The position numbers and the translations under genes were made by a program. This document shows positions 7,281-12,797 of a DNA stretch of 12,797 nucleotides, one piece after another. Positions within the stretch are counted from its first letter, which is position 1. Each line of letters begins with the position of its first letter. The notes below the pieces were generated by a model that worked only from the letters and a program-made list of their open reading frames with translations, was not told the DNA's origin and did not search any database. Source of the DNA: CAYIFC01 sp964362645 (GTDB lineage: Bacteria > Patescibacteriota > Minisyncoccia > Phycocordibacterales > JACOZG01); the NCBI GenBank assembly GCA_964362645.1, contig CAYIFC010000017.1, positions 1 through 12,797 on the forward strand, given 5' to 3'.

Positions 7281-7304
7281 AACCCTCAAAATACCCAGCA
7301 TTAT

Positions 7305-7323
7305 CGGGAAGCGTTGCTTCCCG
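7305..7323. repeat. Perfect 8-bp hairpin CGGGAAGC-GTT-GCTTCCCG
   Basis: Arms at 7305-7312 and 7316-7323 with a three-base loop. No T run follows on either strand, so it is not a standard terminator. It sits inside a 58-base stretch (7274-7331) that is absent from the corresponding place after repeat copy 2. Confidence 0.6.
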
Positions 7324-7338
7324 ACGGCCAATAGTGAG

Positions 7339-7367
7339 TAGAGATGTGGGGTAAAAATTATTATACT
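7339..7367 (+). promoter_or_regulatory. Promoter for the S51 peptidase (leaderless)
   Basis: TAGAGA (-35, 7339-7344, 4 of 6) and TATACT (-10, 7362-7367, 5 of 6) are 17 bp apart. The -10 box ends seven bases before ATG 7375, so transcription should begin at or next to the start codon. There is no room for a Shine-Dalgarno. Confidence 0.55.
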
Positions 7368-7374
7368 GCCCTTT

Positions 7375-8010
7375 ATGAGATTATTCTTAGCTTCGTCATT
7401 TGACGAAACTGCCCAACTTTTACCGAAAAAGCTTGGCTCGGTTAAAGACAAAAAGGTGCTGTTCGTAGCTAATGCTTCTGATAACCAGTCAGGAGATAGG
7501 TGGTGGATTAAAACTGACAGAGATGCTTTCGAAAAGTTAGGTTGTAAAGTTCAAGACCTTGATTTGCGCTCGGTTTCTTCAGAAGAGTTGGCAAGTCAGA
7601 TGGAAGAAGCCCACATCATTCATTTCTGCGGTGGAAGCACTTTGTATCTGGCTTCTCTTATCAGGAACCGAGGTTTGGCCCAAATAATTACTGATTTTAT
7701 TAAGCAAGATAAAATTATTTATACTGGCACGAGTGCTGGCTCCATGATCCCAGCAAAAGGTTTGGATATAAGTATTTACGATGCCGAGGAAAAACCTTAT
7801 TTAGAAAAAGCGAAAGATGGAGATAGTCACTATACCGGTCTTGGTTTAGTTAATTTTATAATTATCCCTCACGCGAGCAATCGAGAATTTTTAGAAGCAA
7901 ATATTGAAACTGCTAAGCACTTACCAGAAAATACCGCTCCTTTAGTGTTTCTCAACGATAATCACGCCGTGTGGGTTGAGGGCGATAAATTTGAAATTTT
8001 GGAGGTATGA
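7375..8010 (+). CDS. Peptidase S51 family protein (dipeptidase E / PepE-like)
   Basis: A 211-residue cytoplasmic protein of the S51 fold, related to class I glutamine amidotransferases. Characterised members are alpha-aspartyl dipeptidases (PepE) or cyanophycinases. The nucleophile elbow is GTSAGSM (118-124) with Ser120, the same number as the E. coli PepE nucleophile. A conserved glycine strand CGGSTLYL lies at 85-92, a candidate acidic residue in DISIYD at 131-136, and His166 in IPHASNREF is the likely catalytic histidine. Length and order fit the family (E. coli PepE 229). G+C is low: spot counts over 7381-7500 and 7681-7740 give 68 of 180 bases, visibly below the metabolic genes to the left. 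It is flanked by two direct copies of the same terminator element, so it may be an acquired cassette. Family is secure; substrate is not known. Confidence 0.88.
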   Translation: MRLFLASSFDETAQLLPKKLGSVKDKKVLFVANASDNQSGDRWWIKTDRDAFEKLGCKVQDLDLRSVSSEELASQMEEAHIIHFCGGSTLYLASLIRNRGLAQIITDFIKQDKIIYTGTSAGSMIPAKGLDISIYDAEEKPYLEKAKDGDSHYTGLGLVNFIIIPHASNREFLEANIETAKHLPENTAPLVFLNDNHAVWVEGDKFEILEV

Positions 8011-8031
8011 AAATAATTTTCGTTAAACACA

Positions 8032-8080
8032 GTCAACAAAACAAAAAGAGCGACCAGGATGGCCGCTCTTTTTTAGTGTT
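8032..8080. repeat. Terminator-bearing direct repeat, copy 2
   Basis: A 49-base near-copy of 7231-7280 (about 46 of 50 positions shared). Similarity may resume further on: TAGTG...GGGGTAAAGTTATT here resembles TAGTG...GGGGTAAAAATTATT at 7332-7362 near copy 1. Confidence 0.85.
8045..8074. terminator. Bidirectional terminator between convergent S51 peptidase and doxX-like genes
   Basis: AAAGAGCGACCA (8045-8056) pairs with TGGCCGCTCTTT (8060-8071) with one mismatch and a three-base loop, and is followed by T6 on the plus strand. Read on the minus strand the same stem is followed by TTTTTGTTTT, so it can also end the minus-strand cluster that finishes at 8099. Confidence 0.82.
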
Positions 8081-8098
8081 TGAGAATGAGGGGTAAAG

Positions 8099-8485
8099 TT
8101 ATTTGGAACTAAACCACTCCTTGAGGCTATGGCCCCAGCCGAGAGAGAGGAGGAGGGCCAAGGGTGCGCCCCAATTAGCGAAGCGTTCAACGAAGTCCCA
8201 GATTGGCATACCAACGAGCGGGCGAATGAGTGCCGTCCAGAAGCCCCAGATTACCGCCCAGAGTAAGACAATCCGGATTGGTTTGAATAAAACAATTATT
8301 GCTACCAAAATATCTAAGAGACCGATAAAGAATAGAAGTTGAGTGGCCAAAGCGGTATCGGTAACTCCAAAGTTGCCAAACCATTTAATCCAATCAGCTT
8401 TGCCTAAAATGGCGAAGACTCCGTGGCCTAAAAATTCTCCGGCCACTGCAATCCGCAACACCCACTGCATCGCTTTTGTATTCAT
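8099..8485 (-). CDS. DoxX-like four-helix membrane protein
   Basis: A 128-residue integral membrane protein with four hydrophobic helices (about 7-28, 47-67, 70-88 and 103-118). The conserved-looking features GEFLGHGVFA (16-25), LLDIL (56-60) and ANWGAPLALL (103-112) fit the DoxX/DoxD family. Characterised relatives act as quinone-linked or thiol-redox partners, for example DoxX in the mycobacterial membrane oxidoreductase complex. It is last in the minus-strand cluster, 49 nt after the copper ATPase gene, with its own clear -10 box, so it may be made both from read-through and independently. The ATG at 8483-8485 has no Shine-Dalgarno. Superfamily call is reasonable; enzymatic role is inference from context. 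Confidence 0.8.
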   Translation of the reverse strand: MNTKAMQWVLRIAVAGEFLGHGVFAILGKADWIKWFGNFGVTDTALATQLLFFIGLLDILVAIIVLFKPIRIVLLWAVIWGFWTALIRPLVGMPIWDFVERFANWGAPLALLLSLGWGHSLKEWFSSK

Positions 8486-8512
8486 ATTATTTTTTTAGTT
8501 AATAATTGTAAT

Positions 8513-8518
8513 TATACC
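8513..8518 (-). promoter_or_regulatory. -10 box for the DoxX-like gene
   Basis: On the minus strand a perfect TATAAT occupies 8513-8518, 27 nt before the ATG at 8485. The -35 position 17 bp upstream (8536-8541, TCTATA) is weak (3 of 6) and falls inside the end of the ATPase gene. Expected leader is about 20 nt. Confidence 0.45.
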
Positions 8519-8534
8519 CCTTTTTTCATTGTTT

Positions 8535-10418
8535 TTATAGACTACTTCTTTTAAGCAGTAGGGCGTTAAAGGCCACAATCACGGTACTTAACGACATTAG
8601 TACCGCAGCAATCGCTGGTTCGAGTAAGAGACCTTTCCAAGCTAGCGCGCCGGCGGCCAGTGGCATGGCGATAATGTTGTAGCCGGCCGCCCACCACAGA
8701 TTTTGAATCATTTTGGAGTAAGTTATTTGCGATAATTTGATAACCTTGGCAATATCTCTTGGATCGTTACGGACGAGAATAATGCCAGCCGACTCAATGG
8801 CGACATTAGTACCGGCACCAATCGCAATTCCCAAATCGGCCTGCGCGAGTGCCGGCGCATCGTTAATGCCGTCGCCAACCATCGCCACTTTCAAATTGCG
8901 ACTTTGAAGTTCCTTAACCTTTTGCGATTTTTCGTGCGGTAAGACGCGGGCAAAGTAGGTGTCGAGATTCAGTTCCTTGGCGACCCAGGCCGCCACATCT
9001 TCTGAGTCGCCAGTGATCATCGCCGTTTTGAGACCAAGTTTTTTAAGTTCGGCGATCGCGGCGCGTGACTCGGGTCGGATGGTGTCGGCCACTGTGAGGG
9101 TACCAATTCTTTTCCCGTCTACTTCTACCACGAGATCACTGCCGCCGCGATGGCCAACGAATATCTTTCTTCCTTCCACTTCAGCTTCAGCGCCCACGCC
9201 GGGCAGACGTTTAAAGTTGCGTGCTTCAGCTACTTTCAACCCTTTTTTCTTCGCCGCTTCGACAATCGCGAAGGCAATCGGGTGTTCGGAGTGTGCTTCC
9301 ACCGCCGCCGCCAGCGCGAGCGATTCGTCACCTGATGATTTAGTGAGACTGAACTTTCCCTCCGTTAGAGTCCCGGTTTTGTCGAAGAGGATGGTGTCGA
9401 TACTACGCGCGGCTTCGAGCGCGAGACGCTGCTTGATTAATAAGCCGTTTCGGGCGGCTTTAGTGGTAGAGATCGAAGCCACGAGAGGCACAGCCAAACC
9501 GAGCGCGTGCGGGCAAGCGATTACTAATACAGCTACTAATCGTGCCACGGCGAAGCTTACTTCTGCTCCAGCAATAAGCCAGGCAATAAGCGTGATTGCT
9601 CCGCCGGTTACGGCTACTATTGTGAGATAGAAAGCGGCCCGGTCAGACAAGATTTGGAGTTTGGATTTAGAGGCTTGCGCTTCAGCCACTAGACGCATGA
9701 CTCCAGCAAGGAAAGTTTTCTCGCCGATACTGGAAACACCAATCTTCAGCGCGCCGTCGCCGTTGATTGTGCCGGCAATGACAGAGTCGCCAGCTTTTTT
9801 TGCCACCGGTTTGGATTCGCCAGTAATTATTGATTCGTTAACATCACCTTCACCTTCATTGACTACGCCGTCGGCCGGAACCTTTGCTCCTGGTCGCACG
9901 AGCACAATATCGTTCTCTTTTAATTCAACTAGGGGGATGATTTGAGTTTTGCCGTTTCTAATAACTTCGGCGGTGTCGGGTAAGAGTTTAGAGAGTTCTT
10001 TAAGTGCGCCTTGAGCGCTGCTGACGGCCCGCATTTCAAGCCAGTGGCCGAGAAGCATGATCGTAATCAGAGTGGTAAGTTCCCAAAAGAGCGCCTCTTC
10101 TCCCGCAAAGATGGCGTAAACGCTCCAAAGGTAGGCGGAGGAGACGGCGATGGCTATGAGCGTCATCATGCCGGGCGCTCGGCCACGCAGTTCGCGCCAA
10201 GCAGATGCCAAGAAGATCCAACCGCAATAGAAGAAGACAATAGAACCCAAAATGAGCGATAGGTACTTAGCACCGGGAAAGTTCGGTGGTGACCACTCAA
10301 ATACCATTTTAATTACATCGGCATAAAGTAGAACCGGTATTGTAAGAATTAAACTGATCCAGAATCTGGGCAGGTAGTTAACCTCGTGTTGTTGAGTGTG
10401 ATTATTATGACAAGACAT
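8535..10418 (-). CDS. copB: CopB-type (P1B-3) copper/silver-exporting P-type ATPase
   Basis: Pumps monovalent or divalent copper, or silver, out across the membrane at the cost of ATP. The metal-site motif in helix 6 is CPH (302-304) rather than CPC, and helix 8 carries MSLST (608-612); both are hallmarks of the CopB class. Other landmarks are actuator TGES (199-202), phosphorylated Asp346 in DKTGTLT, the HP motif SEHP (377-380) and the hinge GDGINDAP (515-522). There is no N-terminal heavy-metal-associated domain, only a short Cys/His-rich leader (C3, H4, H7, H11) before the first helix, as in CopB proteins. The length, 627 residues, is compact but complete. Its start lies 12 nt after the thioredoxin-fusion gene, so the two are almost certainly cotranscribed. 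CopB is well supported; the exact ion (Cu+, Cu2+ or Ag+) is not determined. Confidence 0.94.
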   Translation of the reverse strand: MSCHNNHTQQHEVNYLPRFWISLILTIPVLLYADVIKMVFEWSPPNFPGAKYLSLILGSIVFFYCGWIFLASAWRELRGRAPGMMTLIAIAVSSAYLWSVYAIFAGEEALFWELTTLITIMLLGHWLEMRAVSSAQGALKELSKLLPDTAEVIRNGKTQIIPLVELKENDIVLVRPGAKVPADGVVNEGEGDVNESIITGESKPVAKKAGDSVIAGTINGDGALKIGVSSIGEKTFLAGVMRLVAEAQASKSKLQILSDRAAFYLTIVAVTGGAITLIAWLIAGAEVSFAVARLVAVLVIACPHALGLAVPLVASISTTKAARNGLLIKQRLALEAARSIDTILFDKTGTLTEGKFSLTKSSGDESLALAAAVEAHSEHPIAFAIVEAAKKKGLKVAEARNFKRLPGVGAEAEVEGRKIFVGHRGGSDLVVEVDGKRIGTLTVADTIRPESRAAIAELKKLGLKTAMITGDSEDVAAWVAKELNLDTYFARVLPHEKSQKVKELQSRNLKVAMVGDGINDAPALAQADLGIAIGAGTNVAIESAGIILVRNDPRDIAKVIKLSQITYSKMIQNLWWAAGYNIIAMPLAAGALAWKGLLLEPAIAAVLMSLSTVIVAFNALLLKRSSL

Positions 10419-10430
10419 AGATTTATTTAA

Positions 10431-11300
10431 TTAGGTAGTACAGCCGCTGCTGGCCGGTTGCGGTCCAAACCAGAGAGCGTTGGCGGCTTCGGCCGCGGCG
10501 TACATTTCGCTCTCGCTGGCGTTGTCGGCCGCTAAGATTTCGAGCATTCCGAGCATCGCCATGCCGTGGTTACAGTCGGGGAAGTAGGTGGAGTTACCAC
10601 AACATGGTCGGTAGACATTTTTACTCACTTTTTCTAGTCTCTCTTGTTGGTCTGGCGTAAACGCAACGAAGGTGTGATGACTATAATGATCCATGGCGTC
10701 GCCAGTAGCTAGCGTCCAGCCACCGGTCGAGGCGAAGTTGGCGGTTTCGTAACGCGGATCACGCATTGGTCCTTCTTCAAGCACTGGATTTTTATTAGCC
10801 AAACCGAAAGCCCAGTACCAATTTAGGTCGCTTAATTTGCCGGCATATTCTGCCGCTACCACTCCCGTGGCTACTAATTCAGTCTTAAATTTTTGACTCA
10901 AACTCTCGAAGCTATTTGTGGGCGCGGAAGAAATGGGTGAGTCTTGAGGCAAGGCGCAGCCACTTTCTTGGGCTAATTTTTCTAAACCTTGTTCGCCCTC
11001 CAATTTCTGACCATCAGGCAAGATCCAGGTCGGGTAAGATTTAACACCCACGTCTAAGCATTTTTGCGGATCGTCGGGGCACTCTACATATGGCACAAGC
11101 TCAAAGGAGTCGCCGAAAGCGCGCTTTTCGTTTTGGCAATGCGAACACCAATCAGCGCCGTACATTGTTACACCTTTTTCGCTTAAGCAGGCGGCAAAAT
11201 CGTCCAATTCACCCGGGGTCTCCTGTTTGCTTGGTAGGATCAATAAGAGACCGCCAATCGCGATTGCCACGATTAGCCAAATCAGATAATTACTTTTCAT
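10431..11300 (-). CDS. Membrane-anchored thioredoxin-like protein fused to an unassigned Cys/His/Met-rich domain
   Basis: A 289-residue protein, probably facing outside the membrane. An N-terminal signal anchor (about 5-22) leads into a thioredoxin-like domain (about 35-115) with redox motif C52-S-H-C55, further Cys at 74 and 81, a cis-Pro site at SYP90, and a G..LEKLAQESGC end. This arrangement resembles the thioredoxin domain attached to VKOR proteins. After a Ser/Pro-rich linker (116-130) comes a second domain (about 135-280) with NWYWAFGLA, DHYSHHTFV (204-212), and YRPCCGNSTYF-PDCNHGMAMLG (230-251). It holds C233, C234, C243, H208, H209, H245, M247, M249 and M252, which suggests metal binding. 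I do not recognise a characterised function for it. The frame reaches a TTG at 11312, but the ATG at 11298-11300 directly precedes the anchor and overlaps the previous gene by 11 nt, so I chose that. It lies 12 nt upstream of copB. Confidence 0.83.
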   Translation of the reverse strand: MKSNYLIWLIVAIAIGGLLLILPSKQETPGELDDFAACLSEKGVTMYGADWCSHCQNEKRAFGDSFELVPYVECPDDPQKCLDVGVKSYPTWILPDGQKLEGEQGLEKLAQESGCALPQDSPISSAPTNSFESLSQKFKTELVATGVVAAEYAGKLSDLNWYWAFGLANKNPVLEEGPMRDPRYETANFASTGGWTLATGDAMDHYSHHTFVAFTPDQQERLEKVSKNVYRPCCGNSTYFPDCNHGMAMLGMLEILAADNASESEMYAAAEAANALWFGPQPASSGCTT

Positions 11301-11790
11301 CACAGCAGTCAACTAATTTTTCTACAATATCTTGATACGACCACGCGCCTTCACTTACGGCGATTTTTTTGAACCCACTACTATCAATCAGTTTGAGTCG
11401 CAAGGCCCAGAAGGTGGAATACATTTTGTAAGCCCGGGCGAACATTTCGCCGGCCTCCACTTGCTTGTGGTCAGAGTAGAGTTTGGTGCCAACCTCGATC
11501 AGGCGCATTGTGGTGGCTAACAAATGCTTGGCGATGCACCAGGTTTCGCCCTCATTCTTCGGCATCATTTTAGCCAGCAGTTCTTTGCGCATTTCACGCA
11601 CTTCGTGGAGCAGATCGAAGTAGTCGTGCTTCTTGGTCTTCATGCCGCTAAAGTAGAAGTGCTCTTCAAGACTAATCAAGTTCATAATCGCCAGACTCAA
11701 ATCTTCTTCAGTTGAGAGGTCGACCGTGCCGGATTGCTTCATCGCTTCGACCTTGTGCAGGAGTTCGTCAAAGTTTTGTTTAGTTAACAT
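11290..11790 (-). CDS. Helical protein of unknown function in the copper/thiol cluster
   Basis: A 166-residue, apparently soluble and mostly helical protein with no signal peptide or membrane helix. Conspicuous motifs are LEEHFYFSGMKTKK (41-54), VREMRKELL (64-72), GETWCIAKHLL (81-91) and RLIEVGTKLYSD (96-107). The paired Glu-Glu-His (42-44) and the Cys85/His89 spacing could form a metal or redox site in a helical bundle, but this is speculation. It ends in a CC pair (162-163) next to the stop. I recall similar proteins in Patescibacteria-type genomes without a known function. The stop overlaps the start of the thioredoxin-fusion gene by 11 nt, which indicates translational coupling. The ATG at 11788-11790 lies 18 nt after the ccdA-like gene and has no Shine-Dalgarno. 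Confidence 0.78.
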   Translation of the reverse strand: MLTKQNFDELLHKVEAMKQSGTVDLSTEEDLSLAIMNLISLEEHFYFSGMKTKKHDYFDLLHEVREMRKELLAKMMPKNEGETWCIAKHLLATTMRLIEVGTKLYSDHKQVEAGEMFARAYKMYSTFWALRLKLIDSSGFKKIAVSEGAWSYQDIVEKLVDCCDEK

Positions 11791-11808
11791 GTTATTAATT
11801 TGGAATAA

Positions 11809-12591
11809 TTAAAGTAATAAGATTATTAGACCTAAGAGGACCATTACCGCTCCGCCCCACAAACGCATATTGCGAGTTTGATCCTTCTTCCAGCCTTGCA
11901 CTTTCTGAATCAAGACTTTGTTGCTGGCAATGAGGAGGATGAAAATCAGCGGTAAGATAAAGATCAGGTTATAGAGCAAGAGGTAGCCAACACCGCGGAG
12001 ATAGTTACCGCTGTCGTGTAGGAGACCGAGAATCATGAGGTAGGGGCCACCAGTGCAGGGGAACTCGCAGAGTCCGACGAGCGCGCCAAGCAGGAAGACG
12101 GCCGGTAAGGAAGCTTTATTCATTAGTTCAGCCATGCGGCGATGGGCAACAGCGGGAATGCGGAGTTTGATCGGGAAAGCGGGGAAGAATTCGTTAATCA
12201 GATTAATGGCACCGAGAAGGATGATTAATCCTGCGCCAACTTTCGCCATAAAGTGCGGTGTGTTGAAGATGTGCAGGGCTTGGAGGATACCCAAGCCGAT
12301 CAGTAGGTAGACTACCAGCAAGCCCAATATATAAACCCCACCGATTTTAAGAATGTTTTGGCGCGATTTGTTGAGTGAGAGAAGGAAAGCAATCGTTAGG
12401 AGCAAGATGCCAAAGGCGCAGGGGTTAATGCTGTCGATCAAGGCGGCGACGATTACTAGTGGCATTAGCCACTGGCCGCCGTCGCTCAAATTCCAGAGCG
12501 CGGTCGTACCAACATTGCCGACACGAAAGAAAATGACCAACCCGAAGATAATGGCGACAGCGGCAATTAGCGCAATATATTTTTTGCTCAT
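11809..12591 (-). CDS. CcdA/DsbD-family transmembrane thiol-disulfide transporter
   Basis: Carries reducing equivalents from cytoplasmic thioredoxin to thiol proteins outside the membrane. The 260 residues form about seven hydrophobic helices, with a short N-terminal one (5-23) and then the DsbD core. The two redox cysteines expected for the family are C58 in DSINPCAFG and C179 in CEFPCTGGPY; each follows a proline, as in DsbD. An extra Cys, C175, gives a C-x3-C pair. There is no fused thioredoxin or N-terminal periplasmic domain, so a separate extracytoplasmic partner is required, and the anchored thioredoxin encoded two genes downstream is the obvious candidate. ATG 12589-12591 lies 4 nt after the stop of the DUF1573-like gene. 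Family confidence is high. Partner assignment is inference. Confidence 0.9.
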   Translation of the reverse strand: MSKKYIALIAAVAIIFGLVIFFRVGNVGTTALWNLSDGGQWLMPLVIVAALIDSINPCAFGILLLTIAFLLSLNKSRQNILKIGGVYILGLLVVYLLIGLGILQALHIFNTPHFMAKVGAGLIILLGAINLINEFFPAFPIKLRIPAVAHRRMAELMNKASLPAVFLLGALVGLCEFPCTGGPYLMILGLLHDSGNYLRGVGYLLLYNLIFILPLIFILLIASNKVLIQKVQGWKKDQTRNMRLWGGAVMVLLGLIILLL

Positions 12592-12595
12592 GAGG

Positions 12596-12797
12596 TTAAG
12601 GTGTTACGAACGTCTGGAATGCCAGTTCGAGTGATTGGCCAGAGCCGGTTTCGACAATAATACTGCGAGCAATCTGGCCAATGCCGGCTGGGCCGTGAGC
12701 GGCGGGGTCAAACTCGGCTTCGATCACCAGACTTTCTCCGGGTGCAACCACTTGATTAACTGCCGGAACGGCACCGTGCCCGGGCATACCGTATGGC
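12596..12797 (-). CDS. DUF1573-like protein, C-terminal part (continues past the right edge)
   Basis: Only the last 67 or so codons are in the window. The frame runs open to the right edge (PYGMPGHGAVPA...), so the Met at 12785-12787 should not be taken as the start. The pattern APGESLVIEAEFDPAAHG (15-32 counted from that Met), then RSIIVETGSG, matches the end of DUF1573 immunoglobulin-like domains found in exported proteins. No cysteine is visible in this part. The gene precedes the CcdA-like gene by 4 nt and is presumably the first visible member of the same transcript. Exported location is expected from the family but the signal peptide is outside the window. Function unknown. Confidence 0.72.
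   Translation of the reverse strand, partial: PYGMPGHGAVPAVNQVVAPGESLVIEAEFDPAAHGPAGIGQIARSIIVETGSGQSLELAFQTFVTP

Noticed and set aside
7211..7283. Repeated GTCAAC and hairpins as an integron attC site
   Set aside because: No paired GTTRRRY/RYYYAAC core sites and no integrase gene nearby.
7065..7334. 89-codon plus-strand frame overlapping the small membrane protein
   Set aside because: It runs through the terminator hairpin and most of the second hairpin, has no ribosome site, and competes with the well-supported start at 7022.
8959..9630. Long plus-strand open frame (223 codons) opposite copB
   Set aside because: Low-complexity Ser/Ala/Arg translation, typical of the antisense of a GC-biased gene; copB is certain on the other strand.
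11301..11312. TTG start at 11312 for the thioredoxin fusion
   Set aside because: The ATG four codons later directly precedes the signal anchor and gives a short overlap with the previous gene.
12596..12787. Complete 63-residue gene starting at Met 12785-12787
   Set aside because: The frame continues open to the edge of the window and the protein matches only the end of a DUF1573 domain, so it is a partial gene.

Overview
The window looks like chromosomal DNA from an uncultivated, streamlined bacterium, most plausibly of the Patescibacteria/CPR type. That placement is an inference from gene style: a short divergent enolase, a PEP synthase next to a glycerate kinase, very tight spacing, and few Shine-Dalgarno sites. 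No rRNA or marker phylogeny is present. TGA is used as a stop (eno at 6919-6921, the S51 peptidase at 8008-8010), so the code is standard and not the TGA=Gly code of Gracilibacteria/Absconditabacteria. Coding is dense. No stretch above 300 bases lacks a gene, and I see no tRNA, rRNA, CRISPR array or transposase gene.

Left block (48-2000): a minus-strand RluF-like pseudouridine synthase and a plus-strand DEAD-box RNA helicase diverge from a 39-bp gap. The gap holds two interlocked promoters, and both would give leaderless or nearly leaderless mRNAs.

Central metabolic block (about 2010-6921, plus strand): glycerate 2-kinase, phosphoenolpyruvate synthase and a short enolase, spaced by 9 nt and then overlapping by 26 nt. 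Together they connect glycerate to 2-phosphoglycerate, PEP and pyruvate. The glycerate kinase has no normal start codon where homology says it should begin.

Small accessory patch (6918-8080): a 61-residue membrane protein with a zinc-ribbon-like tail (the only gene here with a strong Shine-Dalgarno), then a lower-GC S51 peptidase. The peptidase is flanked by two near-identical copies of a ~50-bp terminator element.

Right block (8099-12797, minus strand, running off the right edge): DUF1573-type protein (5' end outside) -> CcdA/DsbD-like thiol transporter -> 166-aa helical protein of unknown function -> membrane-anchored thioredoxin fused to an unfamiliar Cys/His/Met-rich domain -> CopB-type (CPH) P1B ATPase -> DoxX-like membrane protein. 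A consistent reading is an extracytoplasmic copper and thiol-redox module: CcdA passes electrons outward to the anchored thioredoxin, whose fused domain may bind or sense metal, while the ATPase exports copper or silver. This cluster, and the fused Cys/His/Met domain in particular, is the best candidate in the window for an undescribed system.
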